64,000 nt of DNA from an uncultured Collinsella sp. (GTDB lineage Bacteria; Actinomycetota; Coriobacteriia; Coriobacteriales; Coriobacteriaceae), in assembly GCA_900762355.1 (NCBI GenBank), contig CAAFGE010000004.1, positions 1 through 64,000 of the forward strand, in the 5' to 3' direction. Made by a program: the position numbers and the translations under genes. Positions 42,256 through 50,814 of this stretch are shown one piece after another. Each line of letters opens with the position of its first letter. Positions within the stretch are counted from its first letter, which is position 1. The notes beneath the pieces are model-generated. The model saw only the letters and a list, made by a program, of their open reading frames with translations. It did not search any database and was not told the DNA's origin.

Positions 42256-43917
42256 ATGATTGCAAAGACCATTCGCACCTGTTTTCCGATCGCTGCGGCT
42301 GCCGTTTCCGACAAGGCCGAGGAGATCAACAAGCTCAACGTCTTCCCCGTACCCGACGGCGATACCGGCACCAACATGTCGCTCACGCTCGCCTCGGTGA
42401 CCAAGGAGCTCTCCGCCCTTCCCGCCGATGCCGACATGGAGGCCATCGCCGGCGCCATCACTCACGGCTCCCTCATGGGCGCCCGCGGTAACTCCGGCGT
42501 CATCACGTCGCAGATTCTGCGCGGCGTGGCCGAGGGCCTCGTCTCTGCCGATGAGCCCATCACCTCCGCCAACATCGCTTATGCGTTCCGTCGTGCCGTC
42601 AAGGTCGCCTTCCAGGCCGTCCGCAAGCCCATCGAGGGCACGATCCTCACGGTACTGCGCGATGTCTCGACCAAGGCCGACGAGTGCGAAAAGAAGAAGT
42701 TCTCGGCCGAGGACGCGCTCGATGCCATCGTTGTCGAGGCCTACCAGTCTGTCGCCCGCACGCCCGACCTGCTGCCGGTTCTGAAGGAGAACGGCGTGGT
42801 CGACTCCGGCGCCTTTGGCTTTGCCATCTTCCTGGAGAACTTTGTTGCCGCTGCGCTCGGCCGTAGCACCGTTGTCGAGGATTTCTCCGCCACGTTTGAT
42901 TCTGCCGGCTCTGCCCGCGATGCGGCCCTCGGTCGCGTTGAGATCGAGGCCAACGATGACTGGGAGGGCTCGGAGTTCCGCTACTGCAACGAGTTCCTCT
43001 TTAAGGCCGATGCCCCGTTTGACGAGGACGAGTGCCTTAAGTTCCTGGGCTCCATGGGCGACTGCGAGTTGCTCGTAGGTGCCTATCCCGACTACAAGAT
43101 CCACGTGCACTCCAACACCCCCAACCTGGTGCTCGAGCACATGTTGCAGCTTGGTCAGATCTATGAGGTCTTTATCCACAACATGGAGATGGAGGCCCAC
43201 GACCGTACCGCTAAGATTCACGAGGATCAGGAGAAGGCCGCCGAGCCCGCGAAGGCCCTGGGCTTTGTCGCCGTTGCCGCCGGTTCCGGTGAGGCCGACA
43301 TCCTCAAGTCCCTCGGCGTTGACGTGATCGTCTCGGGTGGCCAGACCATGAACCCCTCGACCGCCGACCTGTTGGGCGCCGTCGACCAGGTCAACGCGAC
43401 CTCGGTCATCATCCTGCCCAATAACGGCAACATCCGCATGGCTGCCGAGGCCGCAGCCTCTGCCTGCACCGACAAGAAGGTCGCCGTCGTTCCCACCAAG
43501 ACCGTCCCGCAGGCGTTCTCCGCGCTGTTCGCCGTCCTGCCCGATTCTGAGCTCGAGGACGCCGTTGCCGCCATGGTTGACGCCATCAGCGAGGTCCGCG
43601 ATGGCGAGGTCACCCGCGCCGTGCGCGACTCCAGCGCCTCGGACGGCTCTCCGATTCACTCCGGTGACGTCATGGGCATCATCGCCGGCTCCATCGACGT
43701 GGTCGGTTCCGACGTGAAGCAGGTCACGCTCGACTGCATCAACCGCATGCAGGAGGAAGAGGAAGGCGACGCGCTGACGATTCTGGCCGGCGAGGAGCTA
43801 TCCGACGAGGCCTTCCAGGAGATCGTCGACGCCATCGAGGAGGCTCAGCCCGATCTGGAGATCGACGCCCATCGTGGCGAGCAGCCGCTCTATCCCGTGA
43901 TCTTCTCGATCGAGTAG
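42256..43917 (+). CDS. fakA: FakA/YloV-like DAK2-domain kinase
   Basis: The 553-residue protein has an N-terminal DhaL/DAK2 ATP-binding domain (LNVFPVPDGDTGTNM, HGSLMGARGNSGVITSQILRG) and a long C-terminal DegV-like half. FakA phosphorylates exogenous fatty acids presented by a FakB (DegV) carrier, feeding them to PlsX/PlsY; plsX lies 4.8 kb downstream. No fakB gene is in the window. Family length is about 550, so it is full-length. Start ATG 42256 follows CGGAGA. Confidence 0.88.
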   Translation: MIAKTIRTCFPIAAAAVSDKAEEINKLNVFPVPDGDTGTNMSLTLASVTKELSALPADADMEAIAGAITHGSLMGARGNSGVITSQILRGVAEGLVSADEPITSANIAYAFRRAVKVAFQAVRKPIEGTILTVLRDVSTKADECEKKKFSAEDALDAIVVEAYQSVARTPDLLPVLKENGVVDSGAFGFAIFLENFVAAALGRSTVVEDFSATFDSAGSARDAALGRVEIEANDDWEGSEFRYCNEFLFKADAPFDEDECLKFLGSMGDCELLVGAYPDYKIHVHSNTPNLVLEHMLQLGQIYEVFIHNMEMEAHDRTAKIHEDQEKAAEPAKALGFVAVAAGSGEADILKSLGVDVIVSGGQTMNPSTADLLGAVDQVNATSVIILPNNGNIRMAAEAAASACTDKKVAVVPTKTVPQAFSALFAVLPDSELEDAVAAMVDAISEVRDGEVTRAVRDSSASDGSPIHSGDVMGIIAGSIDVVGSDVKQVTLDCINRMQEEEEGDALTILAGEELSDEAFQEIVDAIEEAQPDLEIDAHRGEQPLYPVIFSIE

Positions 43918-43926
43918 GCTCTGCCT

Positions 43927-46104
43927 ATGTCCGAGCTGTGCTCCGTGCCGCGCGTCTCGGAGCGCTTTGCCCAGAGCAATGCGCTCGACGAGGATATCGC
44001 GCGACTCAAATATGTTTCGGGTAAACGTGAGGAGGCCCTTCGCCGTCTGGGAATTCGGACGGTGGGGGACCTCCTTCTCCATATCCCTCATCGATACCTG
44101 GACTTTACCCGTTCTTGGTCTATCGAGATGGCGCCCATCGGTACTGTGTGCACCATCATCGCCACGGTCGACCGTATCGTCCAAAAACAGCCGCGTCCGC
44201 GCATGCAGGTGACCGAGGTCTCACTCGTTGACGAGACGGGCGTGCTGCAGGTCGCCTTTTTCCGTCAGCCTTGGATTGCCCAGCAGCTTAAGCAGGGCGA
44301 CCGCCTGGCCGTGATGGGCAAGGTCGAGTTTGCCTACGGTTTTAAGCAGATGGCCTCGCCGCACTTTGAAAAGCTCGATGACGGGCGTGCTGCGGGCACC
44401 ATTTTGCCGGTCCATTATGTGAGTGACGGCGTGAGCCAGGCATGGATGCGCCGCATCGTAAGTGGCGCGCTCGAGGTCGTCGGCAATCCCTTCGACCCGA
44501 TTCCCGCACGCTTGCGCGTTAAACGTCGCCTGATGAGCAATGCTCGTGCGCTTCGATCAATTCACTTTCCCTCGAGCATGGCTGAGCGCGATATCGCGCG
44601 CGCACGGCTTGCCTACGAGGAGTGCCTTTACCTGCAGCTGGCGCTGCGCCTGCGCAACGTCGGCAGCCTGGTCGATGTGGTGCCCTACGCCCACGCCGCG
44701 GGCGAGCACCTGGCCGCGCTCAAGCAAGCCCTGCCATTTTCGCTGAGCGACGAGCAGGAGGCCGCGTTCCAAGATATCCTGCGCGATATGTGCGATGGCG
44801 GGCGCGTGATGAACCGCCTGCTGCTGGGCGATGTCGGTACCGGTAAGACCGCCGTTGCCGCCTGCGCGCTGGCTGTGGCTACCGATAGCGGCACGCAGGC
44901 CTGCGTTATGGCGCCCACGGGCGTGCTGGCGCGTCAATATGCCGATAAGACCGGCCCCTTGCTCTCGCAGGCTGGCATGACCTGGGCGCTCCTGACGGGC
45001 GCCACGCCGGCTGCAGAGCGCGAGCGGATCCATGCCCAGCTGGAATCGGGCGAGCTCGATGTCCTCTTTGGCACCCACGCGGTGCTTTCGGATAACGTGG
45101 CGTTCAAGCATCTGTCGCTCGTGGTCATCGATGAGCAGCACCGGTTTGGCGTCGGCCAACGCAACGCCCTGCGTGCGAAGGGCCCTGGTGCCGATCTGCT
45201 CGTTATGACGGCAACGCCCATCCCACGTACGCTGGCGCTTTCGGTCTACGGCGATCTGGACACGAGCATCATCCGCCATCGGCCCGTCCCTGGCGCTGGC
45301 GTGACGACACGCGTGCTTACCGAGTCGAGCCGCGACCTTGCCTATGGCGCCATCCGCGAGGCGCATGAAAAGGGTCAGCAGGCCTACGTGATTTGCCCGC
45401 TCGTGGAGCCGAGCGACTCGGCCGATGATCTGGAGGACGTGCCCGGTATCGCACGCGACGACGAGGGCCGCGTGACGGTCCCCGTGCCGCTGCACGATAC
45501 GGCGACCGAGCTCGATCGCCTGCGTCTGGCGTTGCCGGGTCTTGCCATCGAGCGCCTTCACGGCCGCATGTCAGCGGGGGAGAAGGACCAGGTTATCGAT
45601 GCCTTCAAGCGCGGCGAGATCGACGTGCTCGTCTCGACTACGGTGGTTGAGGTGGGCGTCGACGTGCCCAACGCCACTGTCATGGTCATCGAGAACGGTG
45701 AGCGCTTTGGCTTGGCGGCCCTGCACCAGCTGCGCGGCCGCGTGGGCCGCGGCAGCGTGTCGGGCACCTGCCTGGTCATGACGCACTCCAAGGGCAACGG
45801 CGGCGCTTCGGCGGCGCAAGACCGTCTCCAGTCGCTCGAAAAGACCTCGGACGGCTTTACGCTCGCCCAGATGGACCTGCGTCTGCGCCACGAGGGCGAA
45901 ATCCTGGGGTACCGCCAGCATGGCGGTGTGACCCTGCGCTTTGTCGACCTGGATGCCGACGAGGAGCTGATCGAGTGGGCCCATTTGGACGCGGTCGAGC
46001 TCTTGCGGTATGCTTGCACCCTTGACTCCGTGGCGACGCGCCCCCTGCGCGATGCGGTCGCCATGCGATATCGACACATTTTTAAGGAGGTCAGCGGAGG
46101 ATGA
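43927..46104 (+). CDS. recG: ATP-dependent DNA helicase RecG
   Basis: RecG remodels stalled forks and branched DNA. The 725-residue protein has an N-terminal wedge (OB) domain, including the YLDFTR and LLHIPHRYLD region, Walker A LLGDVGTGKTAVAACA, a DEQH-type motif II in VIDEQHRFGVGQR, MTATPIPRTLALSVYGDLD, and motif VI QLRGRVGRG. It starts 9 bp after fakA and overlaps rsmD by 4 bp, so fakA-recG-rsmD-coaD forms an operon. Confidence 0.96.
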   Translation: MSELCSVPRVSERFAQSNALDEDIARLKYVSGKREEALRRLGIRTVGDLLLHIPHRYLDFTRSWSIEMAPIGTVCTIIATVDRIVQKQPRPRMQVTEVSLVDETGVLQVAFFRQPWIAQQLKQGDRLAVMGKVEFAYGFKQMASPHFEKLDDGRAAGTILPVHYVSDGVSQAWMRRIVSGALEVVGNPFDPIPARLRVKRRLMSNARALRSIHFPSSMAERDIARARLAYEECLYLQLALRLRNVGSLVDVVPYAHAAGEHLAALKQALPFSLSDEQEAAFQDILRDMCDGGRVMNRLLLGDVGTGKTAVAACALAVATDSGTQACVMAPTGVLARQYADKTGPLLSQAGMTWALLTGATPAAERERIHAQLESGELDVLFGTHAVLSDNVAFKHLSLVVIDEQHRFGVGQRNALRAKGPGADLLVMTATPIPRTLALSVYGDLDTSIIRHRPVPGAGVTTRVLTESSRDLAYGAIREAHEKGQQAYVICPLVEPSDSADDLEDVPGIARDDEGRVTVPVPLHDTATELDRLRLALPGLAIERLHGRMSAGEKDQVIDAFKRGEIDVLVSTTVVEVGVDVPNATVMVIENGERFGLAALHQLRGRVGRGSVSGTCLVMTHSKGNGGASAAQDRLQSLEKTSDGFTLAQMDLRLRHEGEILGYRQHGGVTLRFVDLDADEELIEWAHLDAVELLRYACTLDSVATRPLRDAVAMRYRHIFKEVSGG

Positions 46105-46757
46105 GAATCATCGGCGGCGAATGGCGCGGTCGTAAGATCGAGGAGCCCCGTGGTCGCGATGTCACCCGCCCCACGACCGATCGCGTGCGCGAGGCATGCG
46201 CATCTATGGTCATGTCGGCATTTGACTTCGATCTGGACGAGGTCCGCGTGCTGGACGCCTTTGGCGGCTCCGGTGCCTTAGGGTTAGAGATGCTCTCACG
46301 TGGTGCCCGCTCACTCACGACGTTCGAGATCGATCGGAATGCCGCGCGGCTCATTACCAAGAATATCGAGTCGCTATGCCGTGACCGTGCGCGTTGGCGC
46401 GTGGTAACGGGCGACATGCTGGCGAGCGCCTCGCGCGGTCGTGTGCCGGGCGGCCCCTTTGATCTGGTCCTGCTCGACCCGCCCTATGCTTTTGGTGCCG
46501 AGCCGGTCGAGGAACTGCTGCAGAACCTGGCTCAGCAGGGTCTGCTTGCAGCTGGCGCTTATGCCCTGTTTGAGCATGCCGCCGCCGATGCGGGCGCGCA
46601 TCCGGCAGGCTTTGAGATCGTGCGCGAGAAGCACTACGGCATTACCTCGGTCGACCTGCTTCGTTGGGTTGGCGATGACGATGGTGAGGAAGATTGCGCC
46701 GGCACCGATGCTCACAACAACGATGCCACGACGGTTCAGGAGAACGCCCATGAGTGA
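46101..46757 (+). CDS. rsmD: 16S rRNA (guanine-966-N2)-methyltransferase
   Basis: RsmD methylates G966 in 16S rRNA. The 218-residue protein has the opening MRIIGGEWRGRKI, the SAM-binding stretch VLDAFGGSGALGLEMLSRGA and the catalytic LLDPPYAFG. The C-terminus (after about residue 190) is an extra low-complexity tail that overlaps the coaD start. ATG 46101 overlaps the recG stop (GGATGAGA). Confidence 0.93.
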   Translation: MRIIGGEWRGRKIEEPRGRDVTRPTTDRVREACASMVMSAFDFDLDEVRVLDAFGGSGALGLEMLSRGARSLTTFEIDRNAARLITKNIESLCRDRARWRVVTGDMLASASRGRVPGGPFDLVLLDPPYAFGAEPVEELLQNLAQQGLLAAGAYALFEHAAADAGAHPAGFEIVREKHYGITSVDLLRWVGDDDGEEDCAGTDAHNNDATTVQENAHE

Positions 46758-47247
46758 CACCATCAACCGCGTGATCGTCCCGGGCACCTTCGATCCCATC
46801 ACGTTTGGCCATATCGACGTCATCCGCCGCGCCCGCCGCATCTTTCCCAGCGTGATCGTCGCTGTTGCCGAGTCGCAGGGTAAAAACGGTGTGGGTACCA
46901 CGTTTATGCTCGATGAGCGCGTGGCGCTGGCCCGCGAGGCGCTTGGCGATATCGACGGCGTCGACGTCCTGCCCTTTACCGGCCTCTTGGTCGACTTCGC
47001 TCGCGAGCAGGGGGCGGGGGCCGTGGTCAAGGGCCTGCGCGCCATGACCGACTTTGAGTACGAGCTGCAGCAAGCGGACCTCAACTATCGCTTGGATAAC
47101 GAGCTGGAGTCCATCTTTGTCATGAGTGCGCCGCAGTACGGCTATATCTCGAGCTCGGTCGTTCGCCAGATCGCTTCGCTCGGCAGCGATGTATCGACGT
47201 TTGTCCCGCCCAACGTGGTCGAAGCGCTCAGACATCGCTTTTCGTGA
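46750..47247 (+). CDS. coaD: phosphopantetheine adenylyltransferase
   Basis: CoaD makes dephospho-CoA from phosphopantetheine and ATP. The 165-residue protein has the nucleotidyltransferase motif VPGTFDPITFGHIDVI near its start, KGLRAMTDFEYELQQA in the middle and ISSSVVRQIASLGSDVS near its end. ATG 46750 lies inside the rsmD tail (8-bp overlap). rsmD-coaD is a conserved pair. Confidence 0.95.
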   Translation: MSDTINRVIVPGTFDPITFGHIDVIRRARRIFPSVIVAVAESQGKNGVGTTFMLDERVALAREALGDIDGVDVLPFTGLLVDFAREQGAGAVVKGLRAMTDFEYELQQADLNYRLDNELESIFVMSAPQYGYISSSVVRQIASLGSDVSTFVPPNVVEALRHRFS

Positions 47248-47315
47248 CGTTTTTTATTGCCTGGTGGCATGTGGTAAACTAGCACGATGATATGTTACCT
47301 ATGAAAGGAGACCGG

Positions 47316-47813
47316 ATGCCGGGCGAGAATTTTCCTGGCGATAGGATCGTCAGCTTGGTCGATGAGCTCGAAGGGCTGATCGAGGAAGCCAAGCCGCCTT
47401 TCGGCAAGAACGCTCAGTTCAAGGTCATCGACGCCGACGTGTTCTTCAACATCCTCGACGAGATCCGCATGAGCTATCCCGAGGAGTGGCAGAAGTCCCG
47501 CCGTATCCTTAAGGAGCGCGAGGAGCTCATGGCTTCCGCCGCCGCTCAGGCCGATTCCATCATCGCCGATGCTCAGCAGCAGGCCCTCACCATTGCCGGT
47601 GAGCAGGAGATTGTCCGCCTTGCGCAGCAGCAGGCCGACGACATCCGCGATCGTGCCCAGCAGTACGAGCGCGAGACGCGTTATGCTGCCGAGGACTATG
47701 CAGAGCAGGTCTTTACGCACCTGGAGGAGAACCTCAAGAGCCTGACCGGCACCGTTACCCGTTGCCGTCAGCAGCTCAACGAGGGTGCCGCCCAACAGAA
47801 TGGTCAGTGGTAA
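47316..47813 (+). CDS. coiled-coil protein (DivIVA/ATP-synthase-b-like)
   Basis: The 165-residue protein has a short globular N-terminus (KNAQFKVIDADVFFNILDEIRMSYPEEWQKS) and a long alanine/glutamine-rich coiled coil (residues about 60-150) that repeats small residues as in V-type or F-type ATPase b subunits and DivIVA-like proteins. No membrane segment is visible. ATG 47316 follows AAAGGAGA. It sits between coaD and yceD, the usual location of this conserved Coriobacteriia/Firmicutes gene, and overlaps yceD by 1 bp. Role unknown. Confidence 0.7.
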   Translation: MPGENFPGDRIVSLVDELEGLIEEAKPPFGKNAQFKVIDADVFFNILDEIRMSYPEEWQKSRRILKEREELMASAAAQADSIIADAQQQALTIAGEQEIVRLAQQQADDIRDRAQQYERETRYAAEDYAEQVFTHLEENLKSLTGTVTRCRQQLNEGAAQQNGQW

Positions 47814-48367
47814 TGGCTGAGTTCCCGAGCGTTACCGTCGATCTTTCCGAGCAGCTCGAGTTTCCTGGAGATTCGTATCCGCTGACCGGTAAGGTCGATG
47901 TCGCCACCTACACGGTGGGCGAGAAGGAGTACCAGCTTCAGGACGGCATCGACTACGACGTTGTCTTTACCAATGCCGATACCGGTGTCTTGCTCACGGG
48001 CATGGTCCGCGCGCACGCCACCGGCGAGTGCGACCGTTGCCTGGAACCCGCCTCGTTTGATATCGCCGGCGAGATCGAGGAGTTCTACCTCTTTGAGGAG
48101 CCCGAGGATTCCGAGGCTTACGAGGACGGCTACGAGCTCCTGGGTGAGGACCGTCTCGTCGATCTGGGCGAGCCCATCAATGACGCGGTCGTTATGGACA
48201 CGCCGTTCGTGGTGCTCTGCAAGCCCGATTGCCGCGGTCTGTGCCCCACTTGCGGTTGCAATCTCAACGTCGAGCAATGCGATTGCGCCGCCCAGGCAGA
48301 TGCAGAATGGGCCGCTGCCACGGAAAATCCATTTGCAGCATTGAAGAATCTCAAGCTCGATGAGTAA
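47813..48367 (+). CDS. YceD/DUF177 family protein
   Basis: This 184-residue protein has the DUF177 signature: a beta-rich first half, CDRCLEPA, an acidic middle (FLFEEPEDSEAYEDGYE-like), and a C-terminal Cys cluster CKPDCRGLCPTCGCNLN. YceD-type proteins are linked to 23S rRNA precursor processing and are encoded just upstream of rpmF, as here. Confidence 0.92.
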   Translation: MAEFPSVTVDLSEQLEFPGDSYPLTGKVDVATYTVGEKEYQLQDGIDYDVVFTNADTGVLLTGMVRAHATGECDRCLEPASFDIAGEIEEFYLFEEPEDSEAYEDGYELLGEDRLVDLGEPINDAVVMDTPFVVLCKPDCRGLCPTCGCNLNVEQCDCAAQADAEWAAATENPFAALKNLKLDE

Positions 48368-48431
48368 AACTGTGGTAGTATCGCTACTTGCGCGTAATCG
48401 CCACACTGGATAGTTCATAAGGAAGGTCACT

Positions 48432-48611
48432 ATGCCCGTACCTAAACAAAAGCAGGGTCGTATCCGCACTCACACCCGTCGTTCCGCCAACATGAAGATC
48501 TCGGCTGCGGCTCAGTCCACGTGCCCCCGTTGCGGCGCTGTCAAGCTTCCGCACCACGTGTGCCCCAGCTGCGGTTTCTACAAGGACCGCGAGGTTATCG
48601 TTACCGAGTAA
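48432..48611 (+). CDS. rpmF: 50S ribosomal protein L32
   Basis: The 59-residue protein begins MPVPKQKQGRIRTHTRRSA and carries a four-cysteine zinc ribbon (CPRCG and CPSCGFYKDREV). It is of normal length and lies 64 bp after yceD in the conserved yceD-rpmF-plsX order. GGAAGG precedes the ATG. Confidence 0.96.
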   Translation: MPVPKQKQGRIRTHTRRSANMKISAAAQSTCPRCGAVKLPHHVCPSCGFYKDREVIVTE

Positions 48612-48651
48612 CGGTATACTCTGGATGCGATGCCGTTCCAAACGGAACCAC

Positions 48652-48681
48652 AATGGCCGGCTCAATGAGTCGGCCATTTTT
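48652..48681 (+). terminator. terminator-like hairpin between rpmF and plsX
   Basis: AATGGCCG plus CTC (48652-48663) pairs with GAG plus CGGCCATT (48667-48678), with one mismatch, and a TTTT run follows. It ends about 5 nt before the plsX ribosome-binding site, so it may terminate L32 transcripts or attenuate plsX. Confidence 0.75.
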
Positions 48682-48698
48682 GTATAAGGAGCATGTAT

Positions 48699-49718
48699 AT
48701 GAGTAACGTTCGCGTTTGTGTAGACGTTGTGGGCGGAGACGAGAAACCTCAGGTTGTTCTCGATGGTATCGAGGCTGCACTTGCCGCCGATCCCGATATC
48801 GAGGTCTTGGCAGCTGGCCCCGCCGAAATCGTCAATCCCTTTGCCGCTTCCCATGCGCGCGTCGAGGCCCTGGAGGCACCCGACGTTATCGCCATGGATG
48901 ACGATCCCATTCGCGCCGTGATGACCAAGCGCAAGTCCTCGATTGTGCTTTCTTGCCGCGCCATTAAGAAGGGCAACGCGGACGCGTTTTTCTCTGCCGG
49001 CTCCACCGGCGCCATGACCGCCGCTGCCACCGCCTACGTGACGCCGTTTAGGTATCAAGCCGAAGGCAAGAAGCAGCCGGTGCGCCCCTGTCTGACCAAT
49101 GCGCTGCCCAATCGCGCCGGCGGTCTGACGGTGCTGTGCGATATGGGCGCCAATCCCGATGTTGAGGTCGATGACATGGTACGTTTTGCCCAGATGGGTA
49201 GCGCTTATGCCCGCGTCGTCCTGGGCATCGAGCATCCCCGCGTGGGCCTGCTTGCCAACGGCACCGAGGACGAGAAGGGCTCCAACTTTACCAAGGCCTG
49301 CTTCCCGGCCATGAAAGCCGCCGTTCCCGGCTTTGTTGGTAACTGCGAGGGAACGGACATCACCTCAGGTAACTTCGATGTCGTCGTTGCCGATGGCATG
49401 TCGGGCAATATTGCGCTCAAGGCCACCGAGGGCGCTGCCAAGTTTTTGCTGCAGGAGCTCAAGGGTGTCTTTATGTCTTCGCTCGGCACCAAGATTGCCG
49501 CGCTGCTCATCAAAAAGCAGATGCGCGAGATTAAGGCCAAGCTCTCTGGCGACGCCAAGGGCGGCGCGATTCTTCTGGGCCTGCGCGGCGTGGTCCTGAT
49601 CGGCCATGGCGCCACCTCGGTCGAGGCTGTTAAAAACGGTACGCTCGCGGCGGCCGAAGCCGTGCGCGCCGGGCTGGTCGAGAATGTCGCCAACTCCATG
49701 GACGGCATCGTTTTATAA
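48699..49718 (+). CDS. plsX: phosphate acyltransferase PlsX
   Basis: PlsX converts acyl-ACP to acyl-phosphate for phospholipid synthesis. The 339-residue protein has the glycine-rich VDVVGGDEKPQVVL start, DAFFSAGSTGAMTAAAT, GANPDVEVDDMV and VADGMSGNIALKATEG. ATG 48699 is preferred over the in-frame ATG 48693 because AAGGAG (48686-48691) is only 1 nt from the latter but 7 nt from the former. acpP and rnc follow. Confidence 0.95.
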   Translation: MSNVRVCVDVVGGDEKPQVVLDGIEAALAADPDIEVLAAGPAEIVNPFAASHARVEALEAPDVIAMDDDPIRAVMTKRKSSIVLSCRAIKKGNADAFFSAGSTGAMTAAATAYVTPFRYQAEGKKQPVRPCLTNALPNRAGGLTVLCDMGANPDVEVDDMVRFAQMGSAYARVVLGIEHPRVGLLANGTEDEKGSNFTKACFPAMKAAVPGFVGNCEGTDITSGNFDVVVADGMSGNIALKATEGAAKFLLQELKGVFMSSLGTKIAALLIKKQMREIKAKLSGDAKGGAILLGLRGVVLIGHGATSVEAVKNGTLAAAEAVRAGLVENVANSMDGIVL

Positions 49719-49774
49719 CAGCGGCGTTATGCGTCTCGGGGCGTGCGTCGTGGGGTAGAATCAGAACCATGTCT

Positions 49775-49807
49775 TGGTACCGCCCGGGCGGTACCATTCT
49801 TTTGGTA
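49775..49807 (+). terminator. palindromic hairpin with T-rich tail between plsX and acpP
   Basis: Bases 49775-49796 form a perfect 22-nt palindrome (TGGTACCGCC and its complement), followed by TTCTTTTGG. A CCGG tetraloop would leave a 9-bp stem. It could terminate plsX transcripts; a promoter-like TAGAAT lies at 49756-49761 with no good -35. Confidence 0.6.
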
Positions 49808-49832
49808 TTCATGCACTATGAGAGGAAGCGCT

Positions 49833-50075
49833 ATGGATCGCTCCGAAATCTTCGACAAGATCGCCGAGGTCGCTGCTGACGTTCTGGGCGTCGATGTTGC
49901 CGAAATTAGCGATGAGACCACCTTTGACGACCTCGATGCCAACTCGCTCGAGCGCCTGCAGCTGGTTACGGCTATCGAGGACGAGTTCAACCTCGAGATC
50001 GATGACGAGACCCTGCTCTCGCTCAACTCTGTCGCCGACGCCGTCGACGCTATCGAAAACGCCAGGGAGGCCTAG
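49833..50075 (+). CDS. acpP: acyl carrier protein
   Basis: This 80-residue acidic protein is the carrier of fatty-acid synthesis. The phosphopantetheine attachment site is S38 in LDANSLERLQL, where the family usually has DSL; N37 replaces the aspartate. The rest (EVAADVLGVDVAEISDETTFDDL, EDEFNLEIDDE) is typical. GAGGAAG precedes ATG 49833, and rnc begins 3 bp after its stop. Confidence 0.92.
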   Translation: MDRSEIFDKIAEVAADVLGVDVAEISDETTFDDLDANSLERLQLVTAIEDEFNLEIDDETLLSLNSVADAVDAIENAREA

Positions 50076-50078
50076 GTC

Positions 50079-50804
50079 TTGGCTTTGTCTGAACGACTTA
50101 CGCGCGCCCAGGAAATCCTGGGCCACGAGTTCAATAATAAGGTGCTGCTGCGCGCGGCCCTTACGCATCCCTCGGCAGTCGAGGGTCAGCCGGTTTCTGC
50201 CAGCTATGAGCGCCTTGAGTTCTTGGGCGATTCCATTTTGGGCGCTGTGGTCGCACGCTCCCTGTTTGAGTCCTATCCGGAGTTTGACGAGGGCAAACTC
50301 ACGCGCCTGAAGGTGTCGCTTGTCTCGGGCGCTACGCTGTCCGAGGTTTCTCACGAGCTGGGCATCGACGACATCATCATCTTTGGTGCCTCCGAGACCG
50401 GTACCGGTGCGCGCGGCCTGCATTCGGCCCTCGAGAACGTCTATGAGTCGCTCGTGGGCGCGCTGTACCTGGATGCCGGCTGGGATGCCGCGGCGGAGTT
50501 CATTCACCGTACGCTTAAGCCGCATTTGGCTTCCGAGCGTGCCGAGCATCCTGCAAACCCCAAGTCGTTTTTGCAGGAGTGCGTGCAAGCCGACGGTCAC
50601 GAGCCCCCGGCGTATAAGCTCGTTGGCTCCGAGGGCCCGGCGCATGCGCCCACCTTTACCGCCGTGGTTTTGATCGATGGTATTCGTCAGGGTCGCGGCT
50701 CCGGCTCCTCAAAGAAGGAAGCCGAGGGGGCCGCCGCGCTCGAAGCGCTCGACCGCATGGGTTACACCACCAACGGCGTGATTCTGAACAAGAAGCACGT
50801 GTAA
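50079..50804 (+). CDS. rnc: ribonuclease III
   Basis: RNase III processes double-stranded RNA, including rRNA precursors. The 241-residue protein has the signature YERLEFLGDSILGAVVA near residue 45, a second acidic motif in LENVYESLVGALYLD, and a C-terminal dsRNA-binding domain (PKSFLQECVQADGH...SSKKEAEGAAALEAL). The start codon is TTG 50079 with GGGAGGCC upstream. It lies in the acpP-rnc-smc-ftsY-ffh order common in Gram-positives. Confidence 0.95.
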   Translation: MALSERLTRAQEILGHEFNNKVLLRAALTHPSAVEGQPVSASYERLEFLGDSILGAVVARSLFESYPEFDEGKLTRLKVSLVSGATLSEVSHELGIDDIIIFGASETGTGARGLHSALENVYESLVGALYLDAGWDAAAEFIHRTLKPHLASERAEHPANPKSFLQECVQADGHEPPAYKLVGSEGPAHAPTFTAVVLIDGIRQGRGSGSSKKEAEGAAALEALDRMGYTTNGVILNKKHV

Positions 50805-50814
50805 GCGAGGAACC

